A DNA stretch of 64,000 bases from Saprospiraceae bacterium. GTDB lineage: Bacteria > Bacteroidota > Bacteroidia > Chitinophagales > Saprospiraceae. The stretch's first letter is position 1. Every line of letters begins with the position of its first letter. Shown here piece after piece: positions 16,777 through 26,767 of the stretch. Position numbers and translations under genes: made by a program. The notes under the pieces are model-generated. The model ran no database searches. It was given only the letters and a program-made list of their open reading frames with translations, and was not told the origin of the DNA. Where the stretch lies: assembly GCA_016714445.1 (NCBI GenBank), contig JADJNF010000009.1:939391-1003390 (forward strand), written 5' to 3'.

Positions 16777-19700
16777 CTATTCAGTTATAATTAATTTGCC
16801 AGAATACACCGATTGGCCTTTATAAATACCATAATAAAAAATACCTGCCGGCAACATTGCAATGTCTATTACATCTCCGTCAGCCACACTATAGCTCGCT
16901 ACCACTTTTCCCAAAGTATTAAATAAAAGCATTTGATGTGTTCCTGTTAATCCTTTTACTGTAAAATTAGCACTGGCAGGGTTTGGAAAAATCAAAACAT
17001 CTGATATACCTGTATTTTCAACGCTTACCGTCTTTTGATTTCTGATGAAGAAGTCCAGTGAAGTTGCATCCACAAATCCAAAGTCATAAGTACCTGGAGA
17101 AGTGGTGCTCTTGGCTGTACCTGCCGCATTTCGAAATACAGCACCTACCCAAAAAGGAAACTCTGTACCTGTAAGTCCATAATAAGTTGCCGGTTTAAGC
17201 GTGATTCGCCAAAGGTCCTGCTGTCCGGATACTTTTGTCATTCTACCAATACCATCATCTGCACCCCAATTTCCAACTACTTTTTTCCAGTCACTACCTT
17301 TAGGCGAATTGATGTTAGTCAAAACTACTCCTGAATGCATATAAATTTTGTCAGCACCTTTGAGTTCTCTATTGCCGACTGCGGTATTTAATGTTATGGT
17401 AATTTCTGTATCAGCATTAAATGCTGCGGGACTTACTGTAAGCATCGGCAAATCAGACAACACTTCAAAATAAATGATTCCGTCTCTAAATCCATAACCC
17501 TTTCGGACATTGTCTTCATTTCTGAACCACATCCCGATCTGAAATATTTCTTTGTCTTGAGGTATATTATAATAGTCTTCAGGTGTGATGGATATCTCCC
17601 AGATATTTTCTGCGACTTTTGTCATCAGTCCTACTCCGTCATCATTAAATGTACCTTTCACATTGGTCAGCGTTTTGTTGGTAGTATTGGAAAGAATAAC
17701 CCCTGAGTGAAAATATACTTTATTTGCACCAACAAGTCCGGCTGTGCCTGCATTACTTGCTTTTGTAGCATCAAATCTTATTTTTATCAAGTCGCTGCCT
17801 TTAAATGGATTGGGGGAAATAGTTACAGGATTGTCATACACTGCCACTACTCCCGGTTGACCTTCAGCCAGTCTTTTTGTAGTGTAAATATGCCATTCTC
17901 CCGGTTTCAGCGAGATTTGGGCAGACACATTGGATACATTGATGGAGTCACCTGAAAAATAATTGTACCACCATCCCGTTTGTGAAAATTTAGGATCTAT
18001 GGATTTTGAATTCAATGCAAAATTACCTATCACTACCAAATCAATACCTGAAGTATTATAGCTTAATCTCCTTACATCACCTGTTTGTTGATGACTTTTT
18101 TGAGCAGCTTTTAAAAGTTCAGGTCCTATGGTATTCCTGACATGCAAAATACCCTGGTAAGCTTTATAAATATGCTGTCTTAGTGTGCTGTTGTAATATT
18201 TCAGGCTTCCTGCTCCCCAAACATAAGGCTTCCTCCCTACCCTTCCATTAAAATTAATATCAATATCATAACCAAGTTCATCAAACTGCCAGATCATTTT
18301 TGGTCCGGGTTGCAGATAGTTAAACGCAGCAGCTTGCTTGACTCTTTCAAACATGATGAGAGAATCTTTGATATTATAGCTACCAGATGAACGCCCTTCT
18401 GTAATACAATGCTCTGCAATTCTTCTTTCATCATGGCTATTATAAAACGCAACATGAGAAGTCGCATCCATGCCAGCAAATGATCCGGTTGGATTTCCAA
18501 TAGCTGCAGGTACATAATCATACGACTTATTGCGCCACATTTTCATTCCATAATTTCCCAATTGTGTCTCTTCTGCGTCCGGACTCCAGTGTTCAAGAAT
18601 AATATATGCTTTAGGGTCGATTTGCCATATTTTATCTGCCATTCTTTTCAGGATATTGATTCTGGACTGATCAAATCCATCTACACTACCACCAGGCGCA
18701 TAATTCGTAAATCCTTTGGTAAAATCAAACCTGTATCCGTCAAAATGGAACTCTTCCAGCCAATATCGGTTCACATCATCTATAAAATTTTTGGTATATT
18801 GACTTTCGTGATTAAAATCATATCCCCATTGATATTGACCTACATATTCTCTGTTAAACCATGGATTGTTGGCTGCTGGCTTGCCCCCATCAAAATACAT
18901 TTGTACCATAGGACTCTGACCAAAGGCATGATTTAATACCAAATCATTGATGACTGCTATTCCATTTTGATGGGCAGTTTCAATAAATTTTTTCAACTGG
19001 TCTTTGGGTCCATAATACTTGTCGGCAGCAAAATAAAAAGAAGGATTGTATCCCCAGGAATCATTGCCTTCAAACTCGCTAACCGGCATAAGTTCTATTG
19101 CATTGATGCCCAATCTCTTGAGATAGCTGATGGTATCAATCAGATCTTTATATGAATGTGAAGCCAGAAAATCCCTGATATGCAATTCGTAAATAACCAG
19201 GTGATTGACGTCAGGTTTTTTCCATTCCGCTTCAGAACTAGCCCATGTATATTTTGCTGTACCCTTTTTGAATACAGAAGCAATGCCTAAATCTTCTCTT
19301 GTGTAGGAAGGTAAGCCAGGGAATACAGTAGATTCTATATATTTATCATTCCATGGGTCCGCTACTTGCTCAGTGTAAGGATCTGCTATTTTTAACTTGC
19401 CATCGATCCAATATTGGTAAACGTATGATTTTTGGGGAGTAATTCCAGTTAATGTGAGCCAATACATCTTGTTGTCCGGTGTTCTTTTCATCTGGTTTTC
19501 TTCCTTCACTTTCCATTCAGAAAAATCTCCTACGGCATAAATAAAATCCTTTTCCGGTGCAAGTAGTACTAAAGTTACTTTTGTAGGGTCTGTTGGGTCG
19601 TAATTGGCACCCGATTTCATTCCTACGGGCAGAGGGGCTATTTCTGTAGGTTTTTTGATAACAATATCATACTTTTTGATAGCTTCCAGGGATTGTCCAT

Positions 19701-20400
19701 TAATGATTGCTGTCACTTTAATCCCCAAACTGATTGAGCTCACAGGTGTATATGTGTATGAAATGGACTTGCCGCTAGTGACGACTGATTTTTCGACGTA
19801 TCCACTGCCTTCATCCACCCATATTTTCATTTGGGAAACATTGGCCGATGCATCTGCCTGGATTTGTAAAGTCTGCCCCTGTGAGACCAATCCTTCAGTT
19901 CCAGTCGGTGCAGTGATAGACACATAATTGTCATTATTGAGATTAATATAAATATCACCATTGGAAGCGATAGATCCCCATCCGTATTCTCCTTGATTGA
20001 GTGTACCTTTTTTTGTTCCGTCAGGGTTTCTGAATACACAAGAGATCCTGAATATATTCTCTCCGGCAGGCACGCCAAAATATGCCCTGATATTTGGAGT
20101 AAAAGTAATTTGCCACTTATTGGCTTGTCCCGGCACTTTAGTCATTTCACCTATTCCATCATCTTTTCCCCAATTTCCTTTTACATACTTCCAGGCGGTG
20201 CCATTTATTTTATCTGTCACTACACCATGATGCATGTATACTTTGGTGGCTCCCATCAACTCTTTATTGCCTTGTTCCGCATCAAATATCAAAACAGCAG
20301 TATCATCGCTTCCTGCTCCTGTGGGGTTTAATGTTACAAATTGTGCATGAATAGTTACCACTAAAGAAAAAAAGAACAAAATTGTGGAAATATGGCGCAT
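16777..20400 (-). CDS. Secreted GH13 alpha-amylase-family enzyme with three glucan-binding-like modules and T9SS tail
   Basis: 1207 residues with signal peptide (cleavage after TIHA). Order: a module at about 36-155, an immunoglobulin-like part (about 160-250), a CBM48-like E-set domain (about 270-345), the GH13 barrel (about 395-800), a second module (about 866-980), a third (about 985-1115) and a T9SS sorting domain (LIFPNPASANF to the end). The GH13 catalytic residues are Asp559 in DGYRFD, Glu603 in ILEHW and Asp657 in NSHDE. The three modules share KVYMHSGVV, GNWGxDDGIGxMTKV and VFRN motifs. It should hydrolyse or debranch extracellular alpha-glucan. Confidence 0.93.
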   Translation of the reverse strand: MRHISTILFFFSLVVTIHAQFVTLNPTGAGSDDTAVLIFDAEQGNKELMGATKVYMHHGVVTDKINGTAWKYVKGNWGKDDGIGEMTKVPGQANKWQITFTPNIRAYFGVPAGENIFRISCVFRNPDGTKKGTLNQGEYGWGSIASNGDIYINLNNDNYVSITAPTGTEGLVSQGQTLQIQADASANVSQMKIWVDEGSGYVEKSVVTSGKSISYTYTPVSSISLGIKVTAIINGQSLEAIKKYDIVIKKPTEIAPLPVGMKSGANYDPTDPTKVTLVLLAPEKDFIYAVGDFSEWKVKEENQMKRTPDNKMYWLTLTGITPQKSYVYQYWIDGKLKIADPYTEQVADPWNDKYIESTVFPGLPSYTREDLGIASVFKKGTAKYTWASSEAEWKKPDVNHLVIYELHIRDFLASHSYKDLIDTISYLKRLGINAIELMPVSEFEGNDSWGYNPSFYFAADKYYGPKDQLKKFIETAHQNGIAVINDLVLNHAFGQSPMVQMYFDGGKPAANNPWFNREYVGQYQWGYDFNHESQYTKNFIDDVNRYWLEEFHFDGYRFDFTKGFTNYAPGGSVDGFDQSRINILKRMADKIWQIDPKAYIILEHWSPDAEETQLGNYGMKMWRNKSYDYVPAAIGNPTGSFAGMDATSHVAFYNSHDERRIAEHCITEGRSSGSYNIKDSLIMFERVKQAAAFNYLQPGPKMIWQFDELGYDIDINFNGRVGRKPYVWGAGSLKYYNSTLRQHIYKAYQGILHVRNTIGPELLKAAQKSHQQTGDVRRLSYNTSGIDLVVIGNFALNSKSIDPKFSQTGWWYNYFSGDSINVSNVSAQISLKPGEWHIYTTKRLAEGQPGVVAVYDNPVTISPNPFKGSDLIKIRFDATKASNAGTAGLVGANKVYFHSGVILSNTTNKTLTNVKGTFNDDGVGLMTKVAENIWEISITPEDYYNIPQDKEIFQIGMWFRNEDNVRKGYGFRDGIIYFEVLSDLPMLTVSPAAFNADTEITITLNTAVGNRELKGADKIYMHSGVVLTNINSPKGSDWKKVVGNWGADDGIGRMTKVSGQQDLWRITLKPATYYGLTGTEFPFWVGAVFRNAAGTAKSTTSPGTYDFGFVDATSLDFFIRNQKTVSVENTGISDVLIFPNPASANFTVKGLTGTHQMLLFNTLGKVVASYSVADGDVIDIAMLPAGIFYYGIYKGQSVYSGKLIITE

Positions 20401-20573
20401 TAACTGTGAATTTAATGGTTATTGTAATAATGACATTAACTGTAAAAATAGATGTTATCTACACAAACGCAAAATATTCTAACAATTAACTTACAAATAT
20501 GTTAGTTTGGAGACATAATTTTTAGATTGACTGGAGTATGAGTACGCCTAACATAAAAACTCATGTCAAGCTT

Positions 20574-21020
20574 CTATTGTTTTTTCCCGTCAAAAAAATC
20601 AATCAAAGTTTGAGATCCATTGGAAACCTGATGGGTAATTTTTATAACACCTGCACTTTCATAAAAAACAAGTCTGAACTTTTTTGTCGTTTCCGGTGAG
20701 TCAAAAATAAAGAGCCTTTCGTTGAGTATAATGGTGTCTGCTGTTTTTATTAATTTGCTATTTCCAAAAATGTCAAGCTCATCATCTATGATTATACTTT
20801 GGCTGTCAAATATTATAACTTTTGTCACATTTAATACTCCCGCAGAACAAGTAGTGTCAGAAGTAAAAGTATTTGGTTTGCATATCTTTGATTCACCTGA
20901 ATAACTGCCCACTACTTTAGCAAATTTAATCTGCACTGTGTTATTTTCTTCTTGAACACAAGAATGCAAAGACAATCCCATACATAAGAGTAGAAAAACA
21001 AATGAAAACTTGGATGCCAT
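20574..21020 (-). CDS. Small lipoprotein of unknown function
   Basis: 148 residues. A lipobox (LSLHSC, Cys near residue 21) ends a clear signal sequence. The mature part is polar and beta-rich (NVTKVIIFDSQSIIIDDELD, FRLVFYESAGVIKIT) with a CKP...TTCSAG pair that could form a disulfide. I do not recognise the family. It stands alone, transcribed like the GH13 gene downstream of it. Confidence 0.7.
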   Translation of the reverse strand: MASKFSFVFLLLCMGLSLHSCVQEENNTVQIKFAKVVGSYSGESKICKPNTFTSDTTCSAGVLNVTKVIIFDSQSIIIDDELDIFGNSKLIKTADTIILNERLFIFDSPETTKKFRLVFYESAGVIKITHQVSNGSQTLIDFFDGKKQ

Positions 21021-21247
21021 AATTTATATTTCTGAACAAAGTTCGTGTTAAAAATAAAATATTCCATTTAAAATATTAACTAAAAAATACTTTGGGGCTG
21101 TCTTAAAAATGTTTTATTGAGGTGAAAAAAAAATTGAAACATTTAATAAAAGTTTGCTCAATTGAATTTTAACCAACATATCCCAAAAACAATTTAGCTG
21201 CGGCTTTAATTAAAGTATGAATACCAATGCTATGTCCTGACAAAGAA

Positions 21248-22065
21248 CTAGGCAAGAAGTTGTTTGTTTTTTACTGAAAAAAAGTATGATTTTTTACCTA
21301 TCAAAGATAATATACTATAAATAGATAATAATGTAAAAGCATACCTGGCTACTATTGCAACAGATTGTGATTCATCTCCTAATGTAGCTACCTGCTTGCT
21401 GTAAATGCCATACAATGCCCAAATGATAACTAATGCAAAAGCAATATCCTGCTTCCTGAATATCATAAGAATGCCTAAAGTTGTTGCTATAACAATCAAA
21501 ATTATTGCCCAATAATGGGTTGCAATGCCTCCTCCCTGCCAGCCAGTTGATACCAATAATGTGGTTACATTGGCTATGGTAGCTACACTGATCCATCCCA
21601 GATAAACGCTAAAAGGTAGTAATATCAGAAAATTATCCACGGACGTATGTGGCCTTCCTGCATGTAATGTCAGGTATATTCTGATGAGACTATACAACAA
21701 AACAAGCATGATCATTAAAGAAAGTACTATGATCTCATAATGCCACGCTATAATCCAACCTGCATTTGCAAGTCCGCTGATGAGAAACCAAGGTCCTATA
21801 GCCAGAATATTTTCTATTGTATCCAAATCTTTTTTAAGAACTGATAGGCTTGATACAACATAAAAGCGATCAGGAGTAAATAAATGATTCCCCAAATACT
21901 GAATGTAAACCCCGCAGGGACAAAATAATTAGGATAAGCATCTGATAATTCTCCTGTAGTTTTATTGTTGAGCGGTAAACTTACAGCAAGAAAATTTAAT
22001 GTCAAAGCCACGACGACTGAAATGATATTTAATCCTACATAATTTCTGACTTTGGGTATATCCAT
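21248..22065 (-). pseudogene. TspO/MBR-like membrane protein, split by a -1 frame break
   Basis: The first 79 residues (MDIPKVRNYVGLNII ... AGFTFSIWGIIYLLL ... YQFLKK) continue in the -1 frame as DLDTIENILAIGPWFLISG and on to NKQLLA; joined they give about 272 residues with many membrane segments. The WGIIYLLL and NAGWIIAWHYE motifs fit tryptophan-rich TspO/MBR relatives, which bind tetrapyrroles. The break lies at 21829-21835, where the minus strand reads A AAA AAG, the classic slippery heptamer, in the right frame. No Shine-Dalgarno-like stimulator or strong downstream hairpin is visible, so a missing A in the run of six is at least as likely. Confidence 0.75.
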
Positions 22066-22265
22066 TGTATTTTTAGTTTAATTAACGATATTAATTCCGT
22101 TTACAGGCAAATTGTTGTGAGAAACAAGTTTATTCATGAAGTAATTATTGAAGCTAATGAAATGAATTACTTGAAATAGGTATTCATAAATAAAAGTTAA
22201 ATCACATTTTCCATATGATCAGTAAAGCAATAATCTATTATTTTTAGACACAAAATCATCGTACC

Positions 22266-22540
22266 ATGAAAAGCATAGTTTTTACGTTTACCTTTTTTGC
22301 AATAAGTAATTCCTGCACTATTCCAATAAAAAAACCGCTCTATACTGAAGCTACAAAAACAACAAAGACTATAAGATTTCATATCTTTTTGAACATGACG
22401 GCTGTAAAGTATATCGCTTTTTTGATTTGGGTAATGCCGTTTATTTCACTTCATGCAATGGGGAAACCAGCTATATGGCAGATAGCATCACTACCATAAA
22501 GAATACAACAGAAATAAAAAATAAAAACAGGAACAACTAA
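22266..22540 (+). pseudogene. DUF4884-like small lipoprotein, frame-broken
   Basis: The first part (MKSIVFTFTFFAISNSCTIP, a lipobox-type N-terminus) is in one frame. From about 22360 the coding character moves to the -1 frame: KDYKISYLFEHDGCKVY, then RFFDLGNAVYFTSCNGETSY, ending at TAA 22538-22540. The DGCKVYRF...YFTxCxGET motif is that of DUF4884 proteins of Bacteroidota. Inserting one A into the run at 22355-22359 restores a single reading frame. It may be a sequencing error or a young pseudogene. Function unknown. Confidence 0.6.
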
Positions 22541-22581
22541 GGTTAATGGTGTGTAAAGAGTTTTATTACAAAAGAAGGATC

Positions 22582-23295
22582 TTAAATTTTTCGTCCTCCT
22601 TTTACAATGATTTCTGATCCTTCGGCCAGCAAAACAGATTCCGGTTTTTTGTGATTCAGGAAACCAAATTGGTGTCCGTAATTTCCCCCAAAATCGACAT
22701 CAATAAAATAATCTTTTATTTCATATACTTTCCATACCGGATGTTCAACACCATATTCCGATGTCAGCTGCTCTGTAATTTTTGTATACCCCCAATAATG
22801 CTCAGTAATAAATTCTTCGACACTTCCTGATGCAATGTCTGTTTGTGTCAAGCTGCTGTTGACTTTCATAGAGTTCCACCTGTCATTTTTTTTCCATGAA
22901 TATTCTACTGTTAATACATCTCCTTCCGTTTTCCAGCCATGAGACATGGGTAGTGTTTCGTAATGCTCCCCGTAAACCATATTGGCTACAAAGGTCAGTG
23001 CGGGTTTTGGTACTATTTCTTTGATAAAAACTGTACCCCTTTTCCATTCGTCTCTGTCTTTATACCGCACATAAAATCTCAGATTTACTTCTTCAAAATT
23101 GGTATGAAACGGGACTTTAATTCCTTTAATTTTTGTATTTAGAAACATAAAACCAACCAAACTTACGTAGCAAGATCCATCCCACAAGTCCAGTTCTGTT
23201 TTATGTGGCAAATAGGGTAAAAGTAATTCAGGATCAACAATGTAATTTGCCATCAATAATTTTCTCCATTCTGCCTGTAAAAAGGTATTTGCCAT
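22582..23295 (-). CDS. DUF2071 (YqjF-like) protein
   Basis: 237 residues. The opening FLQAEWRKLLMANYIVDPELLLPYLP and the following LVGFMFLNTKIKGIKVPFH are typical of DUF2071, whose members resemble acetoacetate decarboxylase in fold. VNLRFYVRYKD and the C-terminal half also fit. No substrate is known. It is a single gene between a possible pseudogene and an intergenic repeat. Confidence 0.88.
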   Translation of the reverse strand: MANTFLQAEWRKLLMANYIVDPELLLPYLPHKTELDLWDGSCYVSLVGFMFLNTKIKGIKVPFHTNFEEVNLRFYVRYKDRDEWKRGTVFIKEIVPKPALTFVANMVYGEHYETLPMSHGWKTEGDVLTVEYSWKKNDRWNSMKVNSSLTQTDIASGSVEEFITEHYWGYTKITEQLTSEYGVEHPVWKVYEIKDYFIDVDFGGNYGHQFGFLNHKKPESVLLAEGSEIIVKGGRKI

Positions 23296-23383
23296 AATAA
23301 TTTGTTTTTCAAAAATAATGATTTACAAGCTCTAATATTGTTAATGGGTACTTCATTGAGTCCAATCCGAAAAGTACAATTTT

Positions 23384-23484
23384 ACCACAAAGTCACAAAA
23401 ACACAAAGAATCACTAATTTTAAACAGTTGATAATTATTTTTTTCTTTGTGAACCTTGGTGTCTTGGATTCTTCGTGGCATTTC
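23384..23484. repeat. Dispersed intergenic CACAAAG-type element, copy 2
   Basis: The left end TACCACAAAGTCACAAAAACACAAAG and the right end CTTTGTGAACCTTGGTGTC...TTCGTGGCA are imperfect inverted repeats. The right half matches the element at 15229-15298 (TTTGTGA.CCTT.GTGT). It lies between two genes of the same strand. Confidence 0.5.
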
Positions 23485-23517
23485 TTTATTTTTGACTTTT
23501 CGATATTGTATTTTATT

Positions 23518-24912
23518 TCAAATTTTTACAATTTTTGTTGCCGGATGTTTCTCGAGCCAGGTCAGGATGATCTGATTACATTCCGGATTGGAAGGCAGGT
23601 ACTTCACGGATTCTTTCCATTCTTCTGTTCCATAACCCATATCTTCGGTCGCCATAAAACCATACCCTCTGTAATGCCCGTCTTCCACCAGGACTATTCC
23701 TTTTTCTTCCTGATTTCTCCCGTCAGTGACTATAAAATAATTCTCGTCAAATGATTTTTTCAACAAATCCAAAGCTTCCAAAGCCCTTTCATTGTAGGAT
23801 GCGGCGTCCTCCACCGACTGACAGGCTCCACTACATGCACCTGTTTGATAGTAAAAACAACTGCTTTCTGCTTCGTGAAGGCCGGTGAGACCTGCACAGA
23901 GACCCAGCAATTCGGTAATATAGTGTAAATGTCCCCTGGCAGATGATTTTGAACTATAATGATTGAGAATACTTTTATTGGCCCTTGATTTGACGCTACT
24001 TTTGTCCCAATTGAACCTGATATACCCTTTGGCATCTGTAAAGTGATACACAAAATAGGGATAATCTTTTGAGCGTTGTGCTTTGTTGACTTCAGGTTGG
24101 AGTGCTTTTATTTCATTGGATTCCAGCAACATAGCGATCAGCTCTGAGCCTGTTTCTTCATAGGTGATATCTGCTACTTTGGCTATAAATTTGTCCGTTT
24201 TGGTATCTATATTACCAAAATGCTGCATGATTCTTTTACGGATATTGATGCTTTTGCCTACATAAATGACATGACCATATACATTGTAAAAATAATACAC
24301 ACCCACACTTTCAGGCAGGCTGTGTATTCTTTCCATAGAGATATCTTTGGGCAAATGAGATGCTTTGATACCGGCATTGATGATCCGATCTGCCTGTTGT
24401 ACACCATCTTCATTGGACAATATTCTACCCAGAATATCCACGGTTGCCAATACATCATCCATCGCTCTATGGCGGTTGGCCACCTGTATATCAAAATATC
24501 TGATCAGATTGCCCAGACTATAGGACCTGAGACCGGGAAAAGCTTTTCGACTAAGTACAACTGTACAAAGCTGTCTGCGTGTAAATGTAAACCCCAAAGT
24601 GGCAAACTCTTCTCTGATAAAACTATAATCAAAGCGAACATTGTGGGCCACGAAAATAGCTCCTTCTGTCATTTCAACTACTTTTTTTGCTACTTCGTAA
24701 AATTTTGGCGCATTGACCACCATACTATCCGTGATCCCTGTTATCCGGGTGATTTCAAAGGGTATTGATCTTTCAGGATTGATGAGTGATTCAAATTTGT
24801 CAATGATTTTTTGCCCATCATACAGTACAATCGCAATTTCAGTAATACGATCTCTACGCGCCAGTCCTCCGGTGGTTTCAATATCTACGACAGCGTATAT
24901 TTTCGGTTTCAT
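23518..24912 (-). CDS. DnaQ-like 3'-5' exonuclease fused to a UvrC-type GIY-YIG nuclease
   Basis: 464 residues from MKPKIYAVVD. An in-frame upstream start adds 15 residues of no family character. Residues 1-180 are a DEDDh exonuclease: D10/E12 in VVDIETTGG, then AHNVRFDYSF and HRAMDDVLAT. Residues about 215-300 are GIY-YIG: VGVYYFYNVYGHVIYVGKS. The remainder has a CxxQTGACSGAC cysteine motif as in Cho/UvrC-like fusions. This architecture is known in Bacteroidota and Actinobacteria and is thought to act in DNA repair. It stands alone here. Confidence 0.92.
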   Translation of the reverse strand: MKPKIYAVVDIETTGGLARRDRITEIAIVLYDGQKIIDKFESLINPERSIPFEITRITGITDSMVVNAPKFYEVAKKVVEMTEGAIFVAHNVRFDYSFIREEFATLGFTFTRRQLCTVVLSRKAFPGLRSYSLGNLIRYFDIQVANRHRAMDDVLATVDILGRILSNEDGVQQADRIINAGIKASHLPKDISMERIHSLPESVGVYYFYNVYGHVIYVGKSINIRKRIMQHFGNIDTKTDKFIAKVADITYEETGSELIAMLLESNEIKALQPEVNKAQRSKDYPYFVYHFTDAKGYIRFNWDKSSVKSRANKSILNHYSSKSSARGHLHYITELLGLCAGLTGLHEAESSCFYYQTGACSGACQSVEDAASYNERALEALDLLKKSFDENYFIVTDGRNQEEKGIVLVEDGHYRGYGFMATEDMGYGTEEWKESVKYLPSNPECNQIILTWLEKHPATKIVKI

Positions 24913-25055
24913 GGAGAAGTTTACATTTTGCAAAGGTAACGAAACAAAAATTATCATAATTGTATTACTAAGCTATATTTACTCCAGGTAGATTTTATTT
25001 TTTCAAAATTATTGTTACATTTGAGTATCCATTTTTGTTAAGCTTAATTAGTATC

Positions 25056-25988
25056 ATGAAAACGGCCTATATCATTATCATCTTTTTGATAGCCAGTCCC
25101 TTATGTTATAGCCAGACTTACCAGCCGTTGGTTAAAGAAGGCAGATATTGGATATATCAGTTCCGTCAATCAGAACCAGAAAATTGTGGTCTTTTGTGGG
25201 TAACAAATTGGGAAGTTCACTATTTTGGAAAAGATACAATAATATCAGACAAACGATATAAGCCAATCATTATTGGAAATTTAAAAATAGATAATGAAAT
25301 TGGCAAAGTTTATAAACCGTATACCATCATAAACTCAACCATTGCTGGCTATTTTCGGGAAGAAATTGCTGAGAAGAAAATTTATATGTTACCAACGGAT
25401 AATTTTTTCAACCCATGTGATGAAGAGTTTGAATTTTTGTTATTCGATTACAGTCTTAAAAGAGGAGATTCAATAAATCAATGTGTAGGTAAATTGATTG
25501 GGGCCGGATATTTTACTGAATCTTATTCTTACATAGACTCTATAGTAGAAAAGGTATATATTGATGGGAAATTAACCAGATTTTTCTACACATTTGGTGC
25601 TTTCAGACCTTGTGGTTTAGTGTTGCCACGGGTGGGAGCGTTGGTGGAAGGTTTTGGTTTTGAAGATGGCCCAATTTACGGTTGGCACAATAGAGAATTT
25701 ATTGATTATTGTGAAGGAACATTTGAGCAGTGCAATATTATTAGTTCCACAAAAGAAATTAACTCATCAGCCCATTTTCCTCTTTTATCTCCAAATCCTG
25801 TTACCGAATATTTAAAAATTATTTCTGTTGAAAATTTCGAAAATGTCCATATTTATAATACGTCCGGTAAATTAATTCTTGTCAGCTATAATGAACAGAT
25901 AAATGTTTCTGATTTTATCCCTGGTCTTTACATCGCAACAATATTTACAGCTGGCAAAACATTCAATCTTCGTTTTGTTAAAATATAA
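25056..25988 (+). CDS. Secreted protein with T9SS C-terminal region
   Basis: 310 residues from MKTAYIIIIFLIASPLCYSQ, a good signal peptide. An earlier in-frame ATG adds seven unlikely residues. The mature part has no recognised domain (GRYWIYQFRQSEPENCGLLW, FGAFRPCGLVLPRVGALVEGFG), with several cysteines. The end (SPNPVTEYLKI ... TAGKTFNLRFVKI) is a T9SS sorting domain. Its 3' end nearly meets the convergent SDR gene. Confidence 0.8.
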   Translation: MKTAYIIIIFLIASPLCYSQTYQPLVKEGRYWIYQFRQSEPENCGLLWVTNWEVHYFGKDTIISDKRYKPIIIGNLKIDNEIGKVYKPYTIINSTIAGYFREEIAEKKIYMLPTDNFFNPCDEEFEFLLFDYSLKRGDSINQCVGKLIGAGYFTESYSYIDSIVEKVYIDGKLTRFFYTFGAFRPCGLVLPRVGALVEGFGFEDGPIYGWHNREFIDYCEGTFEQCNIISSTKEINSSAHFPLLSPNPVTEYLKIISVENFENVHIYNTSGKLILVSYNEQINVSDFIPGLYIATIFTAGKTFNLRFVKI

Positions 25989-25991
25989 ACC

Positions 25992-26765
25992 CTACAAACT
26001 TCCTCTCACCAATCCGCCATCAACACTAATGGTCTGACCAGTAATAAATCTAGAATGCGGGGACAAAAGCCATACTGCCAAAGAACCAAAGTCTTCCGGA
26101 TCTCCGAGATGGCCTACCTTGGTTTCTTTTTCAAATTCCTTTTTGGCTTCGTCAGAAGAAATGCCCAATAACAATGATTTATTGGCAAATAAGCGCTCCA
26201 TGGCTGGTGTAGCGTGATAGCCGGGAGCCAGAATATTGCAGGTGATGCCTTGATGTGCCACTTCCTGTGAGAGCGTTTTTGCAAATCCTACGACAGCCAT
26301 CCGCAAAGAATTGCTCAGGATCAGATTTTCAATGGGTTGTTTTACCGCTGCACTTTCAATAAACAATATACGACCGTATTCTTGTTCCTGAAATTTTTCC
26401 AACAGTTCCTGGGTAAGTTTTACTTTCCATCTCAGCAATTTTTCATATGCATTGTCCCAATCTGTGATCTCCGTATGAATAAATGATTTTGCCGGAGGTC
26501 CTCCCGCATTGATGACAATTCCGTGTAGTTTTTTGCCATGAACCTTCCTGATCAAATCTGAAATGACGGCGTCTGTTGTAATATCACCTGCCAGAATGGT
26601 GGTTTTATCAGGATATTTTTGATGAAGTGCTTCCAGTTTTTCCTCCCCTCGTGCATTGATAATCACATGTGCCCCTTCGTTGATCAGCTGTTCTGCTATA
26701 GCTTTGCCAAAACCACTGGTCGAACCTGTAACAACAAATAACGCCCCTTTCAGATTCAGATCCAT
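25992..26765 (-). CDS. Short-chain dehydrogenase/reductase, divergent active site
   Basis: 257 residues. The cofactor motif TGSTSGFGKAIAE is at residues 13-25 and NAGGPP at 86-91. Ser138 is present, but the positions of the catalytic Tyr and Lys hold Ser151 and Arg155 (LILSNSLRMAV). This S-N-x-x-R variant is seen in a known group of divergent SDRs. PGYHATPA and VDGGLVRGSL are typical. The cofactor is probably NAD(P); the reaction is not assigned. It follows a TerB-like gene by two bases, suggesting one operon. Confidence 0.88.
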   Translation of the reverse strand: MDLNLKGALFVVTGSTSGFGKAIAEQLINEGAHVIINARGEEKLEALHQKYPDKTTILAGDITTDAVISDLIRKVHGKKLHGIVINAGGPPAKSFIHTEITDWDNAYEKLLRWKVKLTQELLEKFQEQEYGRILFIESAAVKQPIENLILSNSLRMAVVGFAKTLSQEVAHQGITCNILAPGYHATPAMERLFANKSLLLGISSDEAKKEFEKETKVGHLGDPEDFGSLAVWLLSPHSRFITGQTISVDGGLVRGSL

Positions 26766-26767
26766 TA

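Noticed and set aside
21829..21835. Firm call of programmed frameshifting in the TspO-like gene
   Set aside because: The heptamer fits, but stimulators are lacking and other A-runs in the window show apparent base loss, so an error is equally likely.
22197..22382. Minus-strand 61-residue frame
   Set aside because: Antisense to the DUF4884-like gene, no recognisable pattern.
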